A stretch of DNA of 64,000 nt from Pontibacillus halophilus JSM 076056 = DSM 19796. GTDB lineage: Bacteria > Bacillota > Bacilli > Bacillales > BH030062. Below the pieces are notes generated by a model. The model made no database searches. It was not told the origin of the DNA and was given only the letters and a program-made list of their open reading frames with translations. The stretch covers positions 186,001 to 250,000 of the forward strand of contig NZ_AULI01000006.1 in NCBI RefSeq assembly GCF_000425205.1, written 5' to 3'. Within the stretch, counting starts at the first letter, position 1. Each line of letters starts with the position of its first letter. The translations under genes were made by a program, and so were the position numbers. Positions 49,315-58,284 of the stretch are shown here, one piece after another.

Positions 49315-50559
49315 ATGAATGTGAACGTAGCGAAGGACCGTTTAGACCAAACCATTTCACTTGTTCGAGAAGGATATGCTTTCATTCCAAATCGTCTACA
49401 TAGTCAACACCTTGACGTTTACGAAACGAAACTTCTAGGACAACGTATTGCTCTTATTGGAGGAGAGGAAGGGGCTAATCTCTTCTATGATTCATCAAGA
49501 ATGAAAAGAAACGGGGCTTTACCGAAACCTGTACTGAAGACGTTATTCGGAGAAGGCGGTGTCCATACGAAAGATGGTGCTGCGCATGCTCACCGCAAAC
49601 AGCTATTCATGTCTCTCATGACACCAGATGCGTTGCGTCGCTTATCTAATCTAACAACCGCCTACTGGGAAGAGTATGCCATGAAATGGGAGAAACAGCG
49701 TAAGGTTGTACTTTACGATGAAAGTAGGGAATTGCTTTGCCAGGTAGCGTGTGATTGGGCTGGCATACCACTAGGAAAGAAAGAAGTGGAGCAACGTACT
49801 GAAGATTTATCTAAGATGATTGATGGATTTAGCGCGCTTGGACCTAAGCATATTGAAAGTAGACGTGCAAGGAACCGTTCTGAGAAATGGATTCGTTCTA
49901 TTATTGAAGATGTACGAGCAAATAAACTTGAAACACGAGAAGGTTCAGCTATCCATGAGATGGCTTTTCATCTTGATGAGAATGGAGATAGGTTGGACAC
50001 TGAAATCGCAGCTGTTGAACTCCTAAACGTTATTCGTCCCCTTGTTGCAATCTCTAAATTCTTAGCTTTCGGTGCTAAAGCATATGCAGACTATCCTGAA
50101 ACTCGCGAGAAGACCAAAGAGAGTGATGAATATATTCTGCGTTTCGCCCAAGAAGTCCGACGTTATTACCCGTTCGCACCGTTCTTGGGTGCAAAAGTGA
50201 AGCATGATTTTACTTGGCAAGGCTATACATTTAGAGAGAACCAATTAGTCATGATTGACCTATTTGGAACGAATCACGACCCGCGCCTTTGGGAGAATCC
50301 AGACCAATTTGACCCTGACCGCTTCAAAGATTGGAAGGGTGGGCTGTTTGATTTGATTCCTCAAGGTGGCGGCGATTATTACGATGGGCACCGTTGTCCA
50401 GGAGAATGGCCAACCATCGAAGTATTGAAAGCAAGCTTTGGCTACTTATCAAGAAAGATAGATTACAAAGTTCCAAAGCAAGATCACAGCTATAGCTTAA
50501 GTAAAATGCCTGCCCTTCCGAAAAGTGGGATGATCTTAAAGAAAGTCAGAAGAAAATAG
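49315..50559 (+). CDS. Cytochrome P450 CYP152 fatty-acid peroxygenase
   Basis: 414 residues. The heme-ligating Cys is C361 in GGGDYYDGHRCPGEW, and the I-helix has ELLNVIRPLVAI with R241-P242 in place of the usual acid-alcohol pair. That Arg-Pro is the hallmark of CYP152 enzymes (B. subtilis P450 BS-beta/YbdT), where the substrate carboxylate acts as acid catalyst and H2O2 is the oxidant. It hydroxylates long-chain fatty acids at alpha or beta, sometimes with decarboxylation. No redox partner is needed or present. AAGGAGG precedes ATG. Confidence 0.9.
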   Translation: MNVNVAKDRLDQTISLVREGYAFIPNRLHSQHLDVYETKLLGQRIALIGGEEGANLFYDSSRMKRNGALPKPVLKTLFGEGGVHTKDGAAHAHRKQLFMSLMTPDALRRLSNLTTAYWEEYAMKWEKQRKVVLYDESRELLCQVACDWAGIPLGKKEVEQRTEDLSKMIDGFSALGPKHIESRRARNRSEKWIRSIIEDVRANKLETREGSAIHEMAFHLDENGDRLDTEIAAVELLNVIRPLVAISKFLAFGAKAYADYPETREKTKESDEYILRFAQEVRRYYPFAPFLGAKVKHDFTWQGYTFRENQLVMIDLFGTNHDPRLWENPDQFDPDRFKDWKGGLFDLIPQGGGDYYDGHRCPGEWPTIEVLKASFGYLSRKIDYKVPKQDHSYSLSKMPALPKSGMILKKVRRK

Positions 50560-50577
50560 CACACTGTGCTTGTATAG

Positions 50578-50608
50578 GGCTGCAACAAGAATGCTGTAGC
50601 CTTTTTTT
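50578..50608 (+). terminator. Terminator of the P450 gene
   Basis: GGCTGCAACA (50578-50587) pairs with TGCTGTAGCC (50592-50601), 8 of 10, followed by TTTTTTT. Confidence 0.75.
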
Positions 50609-50694
50609 ACCTAAGCACTCTTTTCCCCGTTGCTCTACTAAAGGCTGAACATTATAATAAGTGTAATATTTTCACATAGGAGGGGGATTCTTAC

Positions 50695-51603
50695 GTGCCA
50701 ATTAACATCCCGAAACACCTTCCCGCCCGCGAACGATTAGAGAAAGAGAACATCTTCCTCATGGAGGATGACCGAGCAAGTACACAGGATATTCGGCCAT
50801 TAAACATTCTCATCTTAAATTTAATGCCTGAGAAGAAGAAAACAGAGCGCCAATTGCTCCGACTCCTGAGTAATTCACCCTTACAAGTAAACGTAGACTT
50901 TATTCACACGGAAACCTACCAGTCTAAGAACATTAGTGAATCTCACCTAAATGAATTCTACAAAACGTTCACTGACATCAAGCATCACCATTACGACGGT
51001 ATGATTATTACGGGGGCTCCTGTTGAGCGATTACGCTTTGAGGATGTGGATTATTGGGAAGAACTTCAGACCATTATGCAGTGGACGAAAGAACATGTAA
51101 CGTCTGTGTTGCATATTTGTTGGGGAGCCCAAGCTGCTCTTTATGGTCATTATGGAATTGATAAATACGAGCTCCCCGATAAATTGTCAGGTGTTTATGG
51201 ACACAGGTTACACGTTCCTACGACTAAGCTTGTAAGAGGACTCGATGATGAATTCCTTGCCCCTCACTCTCGTTACACCGGTGTATCCGCAACATCTATC
51301 TTAGAACACGAACAACTAACCCTTCTCGCTTCTTCAGAAGAAGCTGGTGCATTACTTGTTATGTCAAAGGATGAGAAACATGTAATGATTACGGGTCACA
51401 TTGAGTATGAGGCGACTACATTAGCTGAAGAATACGAACGCGATCAAGCTAAAGGCTTACCTGTTCAACTACCAGAAAACTACTTCCCAAAAGATGATCC
51501 ATCAATCCCCCCATTGAACCGATGGCGGTCCCAAGCCTATTTGCTGTTCTCTAACTGGTTAAATTACTATGTCTATCAAGAAACTCCTTATCACTGGGAT
51601 TAA
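50695..51603 (+). CDS. metA: Homoserine O-acyltransferase MetA (acetyl-type predicted)
   Basis: 302 residues from GTG 50695 behind AGGAGGGGG. Class-I-glutamine-amidotransferase-like fold: nucleophile C142 in [16 protein letters not shown], active-site His in [17 protein letters not shown]. Residue 111 is Glu (TGAPVE), which in MetA enzymes selects acetyl-CoA, while Gly selects succinyl-CoA. So the product is most likely O-acetylhomoserine, the methionine precursor, despite the common name homoserine succinyltransferase. No S-box riboswitch is seen in the 90-base leader. Confidence 0.9.
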   Translation: MPINIPKHLPARERLEKENIFLMEDDRASTQDIRPLNILILNLMPEKKKTERQLLRLLSNSPLQVNVDFIHTETYQSKNISESHLNEFYKTFTDIKHHHYDGMIITGAPVERLRFEDVDYWEELQTIMQWTKEHVTSVLHICWGAQAALYGHYGIDKYELPDKLSGVYGHRLHVPTTKLVRGLDDEFLAPHSRYTGVSATSILEHEQLTLLASSEEAGALLVMSKDEKHVMITGHIEYEATTLAEEYERDQAKGLPVQLPENYFPKDDPSIPPLNRWRSQAYLLFSNWLNYYVYQETPYHWD

Positions 51604-51635
51604 TACCCCCATGAAGGTAACAACAGATGCTCATT

Positions 51636-51670
51636 GAGGTGGCCGAGAACGCTCTTGGTCACCTTATTTC
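51636..51670 (+). terminator. Terminator of metA
   Basis: Stem 51636-51648 with 51653-51665 (13 bp with G-U pairs), tail ATTTC. Confidence 0.55.
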
Positions 51671-51837
51671 TATGCTCTTTGAAATTCCACTGTCTTATGA
51701 TCTTGATATCCTGAAAAGTCATGAGTGTTATAATGAACACTACTTCGTCAATGTTCGATAAATAATTAGAAATTTATACATGGGATAGGTATAATTAGGA
51801 CATCATGACGATTTAAGTAAGGGACAGGAGGTTAAAT

Positions 51838-54261
51838 GTGCTGACAGAATTGTTCTACTTACTAGTATCAACAAGTGGTTGTGTAGTGCTTATGCTTCTG
51901 ATTCAACAAATTACTCAAAGAAGTATTACCTATCCACTTCATGAACTTGTCCTTTCCCTACTGCTGAGCATCTTGTGTGCTACCGCAATCTCACTCGCTC
52001 CTACGCTTAGCCTATTATTTAAAGGAATAGTGGTACCCTACGAAGGCCATATTAGAGCGCTAACCTTCCATATTGCTTTACTTGCATTCATTTGCTTTCT
52101 TACATTTACCGCAATGAGCTACCTCGGAAAGAAAAAACTGAACCCATCTTTACAGCCTTTGAATGAAAAGGATGTATCCTTACATCTGTTACTCAGTTCA
52201 TTCATAAGTCTGTTCATCTTAGGCTACACCTACTTTACGACAGTTAGATTGGAGCAGAATCTAACCATCTCTCAAACGAATTTAATGTCATCATGGCTGT
52301 TGCTTATTGGTGCCATCTACGCAGCCACACGGATCTTTCAGCATCTACATCTCGACCAACTTGTAATCAAAAGAGAATTAAATCGTATGAGAGTCCTTGT
52401 CTCTTTCGACCTAATCGGATTATCGCTCAGCTCAATCGTTTTCTCATTCATTGCAGGCTTACTCCAACATAATAGTCTATTTATGGATTATTCCAAGTGG
52501 ACAAGTGTCTTATTATTATTTGTGATTACGCTCAGTTATCTCGAAGACCAATTCTCCTACCAACACCAACAGCTACGTACGAAACACCATGAACTGCAAA
52601 TAAATGAACAGGAGTATCGTTCACTCTTCCAGAACAACCCAGACGCAATCTTCGTACTCGACATGAAGGGGCGCTTTAAATCGTTCAACCATTCAGTGCT
52701 TGAATTAACGCAATATGCCAAGGATGAAATGCTTCATTTGAACATCCCTGATTTAATTGTTCCTGCTGAAACAAGGCGCGTGTTAAATTATTATGATCAA
52801 GTCTGTCACGGCATGGAGGTTCATTTCGAGACGACATTCCAAACGAAGTACGGAAGAGAAGTATACATCGATATAACAGCCTTCCCTATTCACGTAAATA
52901 GTACGATTACAGGTGTATATGCGATTGTTCAAGACATTACAAAGGAGAAAGAGTCTCAACAAAAGATTGAATACATGGCTTATCACGATGAACTGACCGG
53001 GCTAATGAATCGTAGAGGGATTCGTCAACGCATGGAGCAGCATATCCGTCTAGGCCAACCTCATATGGCCTTTATCCTTTTAGATATTGATTTATTCAAA
53101 GATATTAACGACCACTTGGGGCACACATATGGGGATCAACTGCTACAATTTGTGGGCGCACGATTAAAGAAAATATTAAAGGAATCCGCATCCATTGCAC
53201 GAATTGGTGGAGATGAATTTCTACTATGCATCCCCTATCAGTCAGATTCCTCAGAAATATTCCGATTAACCGATGAAATTCAGTGCGAAATGTCTAAGCC
53301 ATTCCAGCTCGGGCAACACGAAAAGGCGATTACAACAAGTATGGGAATCTCATTCTATCCATCCGATGGACAACACTTTGATACGCTGATTAAACATGCA
53401 GATATGGCCATGTACGAAGTAAAATATGATGGTCGGAATCACTACCTTCCTTACTCCCCTGCTATGGAGAAGCGTAGCGTTGAGAAAATTGTATTGTTAG
53501 AAGAGTTGCAACGTGCCATTGACCAACAGGAGCTATTCTTACACTACCATCCGAAGTACAAGCTTTCGACGAACAAAGTAGAAGGTGTAGAAGTACTTGT
53601 TCGGTGGGAGCACCCCATAAAGGGGACAATAAGCCCTGCTGAATTTATCCCTCTTGCAGAACAATCCAATGTCATTCATCCACTCGGAGATTGGATCATG
53701 ACAGAAGCTTGCCGTCAATTCAGCGAATGGCAGTGTACGAACGACTTAGACTTTCATCTGTCGATTAATATCTCCCCTAAGCAATTCTTGCATCCAGAGT
53801 TTGCACAACGAGTGAAGAAGATTGTAAGTGATGCCAACCTTCAGCCAAAATCCATTGATTTAGAAATCACAGAAACGCTCGCAATGGAAAACACCGTACG
53901 CACAATGGATATTATGGCGGAATTGAAAGCTTATGGGTTTCAAGTTACAATGGATGACTTCGGTACAGGATACACCTCTTTAAGCTATTTATCTAAATTT
54001 GAATTTGACCGCATTAAGATTGACCGCTCTTTCATCAAGGACCTTCCGGAGAACAGCGACCATATCGCCATCGTTCAGTCGCTCATTTCCGTTGCCAAGC
54101 ACCTCGGAATCCAAATTACAGCAGAAGGCATTGAGACGGATGAACAATTATCCTTTCTAACCAAATGGGGTTGTGATGAAGGCCAAGGGTATTACTACAC
54201 GACACCTGTTGGAGCAGAAGAGTTCATGAAACACTATTACAACAATTTACAAACTACCTAG
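51838..54261 (+). CDS. Membrane PAS-GGDEF-EAL cyclic-di-GMP protein
   Basis: 807 residues from GTG 51838 (AGGAGG upstream). Seven or so N-terminal hydrophobic segments (to about 235) form a membrane sensor; then a PAS domain (about 257-370), a GGDEF domain with intact GGDEF at 457-461 (and LLDIDLFKDINDHLGH), and an EAL domain with EVL at 585-587 instead of EAL, LEITET, DDFGTGYTSL, KIDRSFI and AEGIE. The diguanylate cyclase site looks complete. The phosphodiesterase keeps the key Glu and metal residues, so either or both activities are possible. With the cytoplasmic protein at 18324 it could tune c-di-GMP in motility or biofilm control. Confidence 0.87.
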   Translation: MLTELFYLLVSTSGCVVLMLLIQQITQRSITYPLHELVLSLLLSILCATAISLAPTLSLLFKGIVVPYEGHIRALTFHIALLAFICFLTFTAMSYLGKKKLNPSLQPLNEKDVSLHLLLSSFISLFILGYTYFTTVRLEQNLTISQTNLMSSWLLLIGAIYAATRIFQHLHLDQLVIKRELNRMRVLVSFDLIGLSLSSIVFSFIAGLLQHNSLFMDYSKWTSVLLLFVITLSYLEDQFSYQHQQLRTKHHELQINEQEYRSLFQNNPDAIFVLDMKGRFKSFNHSVLELTQYAKDEMLHLNIPDLIVPAETRRVLNYYDQVCHGMEVHFETTFQTKYGREVYIDITAFPIHVNSTITGVYAIVQDITKEKESQQKIEYMAYHDELTGLMNRRGIRQRMEQHIRLGQPHMAFILLDIDLFKDINDHLGHTYGDQLLQFVGARLKKILKESASIARIGGDEFLLCIPYQSDSSEIFRLTDEIQCEMSKPFQLGQHEKAITTSMGISFYPSDGQHFDTLIKHADMAMYEVKYDGRNHYLPYSPAMEKRSVEKIVLLEELQRAIDQQELFLHYHPKYKLSTNKVEGVEVLVRWEHPIKGTISPAEFIPLAEQSNVIHPLGDWIMTEACRQFSEWQCTNDLDFHLSINISPKQFLHPEFAQRVKKIVSDANLQPKSIDLEITETLAMENTVRTMDIMAELKAYGFQVTMDDFGTGYTSLSYLSKFEFDRIKIDRSFIKDLPENSDHIAIVQSLISVAKHLGIQITAEGIETDEQLSFLTKWGCDEGQGYYYTTPVGAEEFMKHYYNNLQTT

Positions 54262-54269
54262 ATTCGTAA

Positions 54270-54303
54270 AGAGAGCCCTTCGATGTGAAGGGCTCTCTAT
54301 TTT
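54270..54303 (+). terminator. Terminator of the GGDEF/EAL gene
   Basis: A perfect 12-bp stem (54270-54281 with 54287-54298) followed by ATTTTGTT. Confidence 0.85.
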
Positions 54304-54597
54304 GTTGACTGTTTCGATTATCTTCAGCAACTGAACCTTCTGATTCTTGATCTTTGGCTTCACTGGCCCACACATATTTCTAAATGTCACGTCCTATTCA
54401 CCTTTAACAAACTTCATTATCAGGATGCTAGTCACGGTCTTATAAAGCCTCTTCAAATTTGAATAAACTTGATAATATTGAATTATTATCCACAAGATAC
54501 TAGAAGCATCACTATGATTTTAAAAAATATCATGTTTTTTTCACAACTTTGGATAGGAGAATATCCCTTACAGGACAGGCTTCAAATAGACCCACCC

Positions 54598-54611
54598 ATG
54601 ACAAGTGTCAT
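54598..54611 (+). promoter_or_regulatory. DesR-like operator upstream of des
   Basis: ATGACAAGTGTCAT, a perfect dyad with a 2-base centre, resembles the core TGACA/TGTCA of the site DesR binds in front of B. subtilis des. It lies about 100 bases before the gene. The -35 region after it is poor and a TATAAG (54636-54641) could be the -10, as expected for an activator-dependent promoter. DesR is encoded two genes downstream. Confidence 0.65.
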
Positions 54612-54621
54612 ATATCCGTAC

Positions 54622-54651
54622 TGACGTTTATGCCTTATAAGATAAACGTCA
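54622..54651 (+). promoter_or_regulatory. Hairpin near the des transcription start
   Basis: TGACGTTTAT (54622-54631) is perfectly complementary to ATAAACGTCA (54642-54651). It overlaps the putative -10 box, so it may be a second protein-binding dyad or a 5'-leader hairpin. Confidence 0.4.
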
Positions 54652-54706
54652 TTCGGCTACCATATAGCATAGAGAAATGAGTCTGACTGGACAAAAGGAG
54701 AAAATG

Positions 54707-55753
54707 ATGGATAAACAAAAACAACGCGAGTTAAAGAAAAGTGTAGCACCCTATGCAAAGCCAGAAACACGATCTGGAGTCGTTCAACTCATCAATACGT
54801 TATTGCCATTCCTCATTCTATGGGGGATTTCCTATTGGACATTATCGATTTCCCCATGGATTGCCATTCCAGTAGCGATGTTGGCCGGTGGATTTGTCAT
54901 ACGCATCTTCATTATCTTTCATGACTGTACCCACCAATCCTTCATGAAAGGAAAGCAAGCCAATCGAATTGTTGGGAACATTACCGGCATTCTCACGTTA
55001 TTCCCATTTGAGAAGTGGAAACGCGACCACGCCATCCACCATGCTACAAGCGGAAATCTAGATAAACGAGGCACAGGTGACATCTGGGTTATGACAGTAG
55101 AAGAGTATATGGAAGCTTCCTTCTGGCAGCGCCTTATTTATCGTCTCTATCGTAATCCGATCGTCATGTTCGGATTAGGGCCTCTATACCTCTTTCTTAT
55201 ATCCAATCGATTTAATCGGAAGGATGCTCCTAAGAAAGAGCGCTTGAATACGCACATGACGACCGTAATTGCAGTCGTTATGTACAGTCTCGTCATTTGG
55301 GCAATTGGATGGGAAGCATTCTTAATCATTCAACTCCCGATTCTTTACGTATCAGGCGTATTAGGTATTTGGCTCTTCTACGTTCAGCACCAATTTGAGG
55401 ATTCTTATTATGAAGATGAGAGTGAATGGGATTTTGTAAAGGCTGCTGTAGATGGTAGCTCTTATTACAAGCTTCCGAAATGGCTTGAATGGGTATCAGG
55501 AAGCATCGGCTATCACCATGTGCACCATTTAAGCCCAAGAGTTCCTAACTATAAGCTTGAGGAAGCTCACAATTCAACACCACCTTTACAAAAGGCAACA
55601 ACCATTACGCTACTCACGAGCTTAGAATCTATTCGGTTCAGACTCTATGACACGGACCATAAAGTCTTTGTAACATTCAAAGAAGCAAAAGAACGAATTA
55701 AGCAGCAACAAAAAGAACGCGCCTTACGTAAAAGTCCATCGTTGCAAGAATAA
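54707..55753 (+). CDS. des: Membrane fatty-acid desaturase (Des)
   Basis: About 348 residues from ATG 54707, 6 bases after AAAGGAG (ATG 54704 also possible). Three histidine boxes bind the di-iron centre: HDCTH at about 72-76, HAIHH at about 108-112 and HHVHH near 275. Four or more membrane helices surround them. The enzyme inserts a cis double bond (delta-5 in B. subtilis) into phospholipid acyl chains to restore membrane fluidity in the cold. It is followed by desK and desR, which control it. Confidence 0.9.
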   Translation: MDKQKQRELKKSVAPYAKPETRSGVVQLINTLLPFLILWGISYWTLSISPWIAIPVAMLAGGFVIRIFIIFHDCTHQSFMKGKQANRIVGNITGILTLFPFEKWKRDHAIHHATSGNLDKRGTGDIWVMTVEEYMEASFWQRLIYRLYRNPIVMFGLGPLYLFLISNRFNRKDAPKKERLNTHMTTVIAVVMYSLVIWAIGWEAFLIIQLPILYVSGVLGIWLFYVQHQFEDSYYEDESEWDFVKAAVDGSSYYKLPKWLEWVSGSIGYHHVHHLSPRVPNYKLEEAHNSTPPLQKATTITLLTSLESIRFRLYDTDHKVFVTFKEAKERIKQQQKERALRKSPSLQE

Positions 55754-55754
55754 G

Positions 55755-55790
55755 AAGAGAGCCATCCCTCCGCGGGAATGGCTCTTTCTT
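55755..55790 (+). terminator. Terminator of des
   Basis: AGAGCCAT...CCC pairs with GGG...ATGGCTCT with a small bulge, and TTTCTTT follows. Confidence 0.65.
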
Positions 55791-55872
55791 TGATAGAAGG
55801 TTACGATAGAATCGTGACAGCGCATACGTTATGAGATATTCTGTAAGCAAGCGCACATCCTAGGAGGTCGAC

Positions 55873-57012
55873 ATGCAAAAACATTGGTATCACATCATCC
55901 CAAAAAATACAGGATTTAGCTCTTATGTATGGATTATCTTCTGTCTACTGCCCTTTTTCTTCATCTTTCGGTCCTCTTCTTTAACGGAAATCAGTTTCGG
56001 TATCGTTATGATTGGACTATTCGTTCTCTTCTATCGGCTATCCTTTACCATAAAGGGCTGGTTGATGTACGTACTTGCCAGTATGGAAATGATCATTAAT
56101 CTTGCGATGACCCTCTTATTCGGTTACGTGTATTTTGCCCTATTCCTCGCTTTCTTCATTGGGAATGTAAGAAATTTAAGTGGGTTTTTAACGCTTTATA
56201 TTGTCCATCTAACATCAACGCTTGCCGCCATAACTCCCGTCTTCATCATCGAAATTGAATCGCTCTTCCCACAGTTGCCCTTCATCTTTATAACTGTGAT
56301 TGGCGTCATCCTTCTACCGTTCACGATTCGTTACCGAAACAAAGAGCAACAGCTGGAAGGACAGCTTGAAGATGCGAATGAGCGAATCTCTCAGCTTATG
56401 ATTATTGAAGAACGAGAGCGCATAGCAAGAGACTTACACGACACACTTGGTCAGAAACTTTCTATGATTGGGCTTAAGAGTGACCTAGCAGGAAAGCTAG
56501 TTGAAGTAAAGCCTCAACAAGCAGCTAAAGAGTTACAGGATATCCGCCAAACGGCTCGAACCGCCTTGAAAGAAGTACGAGAAATGGTGTCTGATATGCG
56601 TGGCGCGAAACTAACTGATGAGTTAATACGGGTACAGCAGATTATAGAAGCGGCAGAAATGGAATTTAAAGTAGAAGGCACCCCTTCTCTTTCAAACACC
56701 CCACTGCTCGTTGAGAATGTACTTAGCATGTGTTTGAAAGAGGCCGCTACAAATGTAGTGAAACACAGTGAAGCGACCCTATGCCAAGTCACCATTCAAC
56801 AGACAGAGACAGAAGTCGTCGTTTCTGTACAAGACAATGGAGTTGGCTTACGAAGCCAAGTTGAGTCATTAGTGAGTAGTGGTATTCAAGGCATGCGCGA
56901 ACGATTAGAGTTTGTAAACGGCAGTCTGGAATTGCTTTCAAATGAAGGCACCACATTAAGAATTCATGTTCCAACGAACGTTCATCAATCAGATAAGGAG
57001 GAATCTTCATGA
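55873..57012 (+). CDS. desK: Thermosensor histidine kinase DesK
   Basis: 379 residues. Five membrane helices (about 15-35, 39-60, 63-95, 103-125, 133-152) are followed by a short coiled coil and the HisKA_3 motif ERERIARDLHDTLGQKLS with phospho-acceptor H189 (H188 in B. subtilis DesK), then a HATPase domain with EAATNVVKHS and DNGVGL. DesK senses membrane thickness and order: it phosphorylates DesR in the cold and removes the phosphate when the membrane is fluid. AGGAGG precedes ATG; the stop overlaps desR by 4 bases. Confidence 0.9.
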   Translation: MQKHWYHIIPKNTGFSSYVWIIFCLLPFFFIFRSSSLTEISFGIVMIGLFVLFYRLSFTIKGWLMYVLASMEMIINLAMTLLFGYVYFALFLAFFIGNVRNLSGFLTLYIVHLTSTLAAITPVFIIEIESLFPQLPFIFITVIGVILLPFTIRYRNKEQQLEGQLEDANERISQLMIIEERERIARDLHDTLGQKLSMIGLKSDLAGKLVEVKPQQAAKELQDIRQTARTALKEVREMVSDMRGAKLTDELIRVQQIIEAAEMEFKVEGTPSLSNTPLLVENVLSMCLKEAATNVVKHSEATLCQVTIQQTETEVVVSVQDNGVGLRSQVESLVSSGIQGMRERLEFVNGSLELLSNEGTTLRIHVPTNVHQSDKEESS

Positions 57013-57608
57013 TTCGAATTGTATTAGCGGAAGACCAACGCATGTTGTTAGGAGCACTTGGCTCACTTCTTGACTTAGAAGAGGGGATGGAAGTGGTTGG
57101 TCAGGCAACGAACGGAGAAGAAGCCATTGAGCTTGTACAAACGCATAAGCCGGATGTATGCATCATGGATATAGAAATGCCTATGAAAAGCGGACTAGAC
57201 GCAGCAGAAGAGTTACAGCATGAAGCGTGCAAGCTAATCATTTTGACCACTTTCGCGAGAAGTGGCTATTTCGAACGGGCTCAAAAGGCTGGAGTGAGTG
57301 GCTATTTATTGAAAGATAGCCCAATTGAAGAGCTAGCAACCTCCATCCGAAAGATTATAAACGGCCAACGCATTTTCGCTCCAGAACTGGTTGATTTAGC
57401 TTTCACTAACCAGAATCCGTTGACAGAACGTGAGAAACAGGTGATGCAACTTGTTGCAGAAGGGAAAACCACGAAAGACATATCAAAAGAACTCTTCATC
57501 ACACCTGGAACCGTAAGGAACTATGTATCCGTCATCTTAGATAAACTCGAAGTAACAAACCGAATAGAGGCCATCTCAAAGTTCAAAGAAAAAGGATGGT
57601 ATAACTAG
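57009..57608 (+). CDS. desR: Response regulator DesR (NarL family)
   Basis: 199 residues. The receiver domain has D54 as the phosphorylation site (CIMDIEMPMKSG) and a Lys in LLKDSP; the C-terminal LuxR/NarL HTH reads LTEREKQVMQLVAEGKTTKDISKELFITPGTVRNYVSVILDKL. Phosphorylated DesR binds the operator at 54598 and turns on des. It overlaps desK as ATGA, so the two are translated together. Confidence 0.92.
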   Translation: MIRIVLAEDQRMLLGALGSLLDLEEGMEVVGQATNGEEAIELVQTHKPDVCIMDIEMPMKSGLDAAEELQHEACKLIILTTFARSGYFERAQKAGVSGYLLKDSPIEELATSIRKIINGQRIFAPELVDLAFTNQNPLTEREKQVMQLVAEGKTTKDISKELFITPGTVRNYVSVILDKLEVTNRIEAISKFKEKGWYN

Positions 57609-57612
57609 ATGG

Positions 57613-57643
57613 AAGAACAGCCAAGTGCTGTTCTTTTTTTTTG
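57613..57643 (+). terminator. Terminator of desKR
   Basis: AAGAACAGC (57613-57621) pairs with GCTGTTCTT (57627-57635), then TTTTTTT. Confidence 0.88.
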
Positions 57644-57733
57644 CTCCATATGAGGAGATGACTCCCCCTAGTTACCTATCTATACAACTCCTGCGCAATA
57701 TGAATAAGATATTGTACAACAGGAGGTGATCTA

Positions 57734-58183
57734 ATGGAACAATTTTTCATCGCTGACTTAAAGGGACAGAATGAAGTCCCACCAGTTGATTCTGATGCCT
57801 TTGGCGTCGCCAAGTTTGTTGCGAATAAATCGTGCACGAAGATTAAATTCGTTCTAAAGGTCAACAACATCGACAACTTCGTCCAGGCTCACATTCATAA
57901 GGGAGACCGAGATGAGAATGGTCCTGTACTTGTCTTTCTCTTCGGCGCTGACCTTGCGACCTTAAGTGAACAAAATGGGATCACGACAAGAAAAGGTGTA
58001 GTCACTGGAGTCATTACAGATGACGATATTGTAAAGAACGACGTGGGCGTGAAATGTGTGAGCGACCTACTCGAACTCATGCGGGAAGAACGCACGTACG
58101 TGAACGTACACACCGAACAAAATCTAGCCGGAGAAATCCGAGGACAAATTGTGTCAACGAAACGCAGACGACCACACCGCTAG
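57734..58183 (+). CDS. CHRD domain protein
   Basis: 149 residues, almost all one CHRD domain: LKGQNEVPPVDSDAFGVAKFV, VNNIDNFVQAHIHKGDRDENGPVLVFLF and TYVNVHTEQNLAGEIRGQI. No signal peptide. CHRD domains occur in chordin and in bacterial surface and coat proteins; the HIHKG and NVHT histidines may bind metal. Bacillus homologues are often spore-associated, but that is inference. AGGAGGTGATC precedes ATG. Single gene. Confidence 0.82.
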   Translation: MEQFFIADLKGQNEVPPVDSDAFGVAKFVANKSCTKIKFVLKVNNIDNFVQAHIHKGDRDENGPVLVFLFGADLATLSEQNGITTRKGVVTGVITDDDIVKNDVGVKCVSDLLELMREERTYVNVHTEQNLAGEIRGQIVSTKRRRPHR

Positions 58184-58196
58184 AACGAAAGCAGGA

Positions 58197-58232
58197 AAGG
58201 ACAGTGCTCCGAACGGGCGGTGTCCCTTTTTA
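58197..58232 (+). terminator. Likely terminator of the CHRD gene
   Basis: GGACA...GC pairs imperfectly with GC...TGTCC (58199-58225), followed by CTTTTTA. Confidence 0.5.
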
Positions 58233-58243
58233 TGATTCAAATA

Positions 58244-58276
58244 TAAAGAAAGACCGCCTATCCTAGATAGACGGTC
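58244..58276 (-). terminator. Terminator of the DEAD-box helicase gene
   Basis: GACCGCCTATC (58252-58262) pairs with GATAGACGGTC (58266-58276), one G-U, then TTTCTTT on the minus strand. Confidence 0.78.
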
Positions 58277-58284
58277 ACTTCGAT

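Larger units (their letters stand above)
54262..54703. other. Long regulatory region upstream of des
   Basis: About 440 bases. After the terminator of the previous gene it is AT-rich with no convincing gene, then holds a DesR-like operator and a leader hairpin (separate entries) before des. Confidence 0.5.

Noticed and set aside
50602-50694. S-box (SAM) riboswitch before metA
   Set aside because: The leader is only about 90 bases and lacks the conserved S-box core and a leader terminator.
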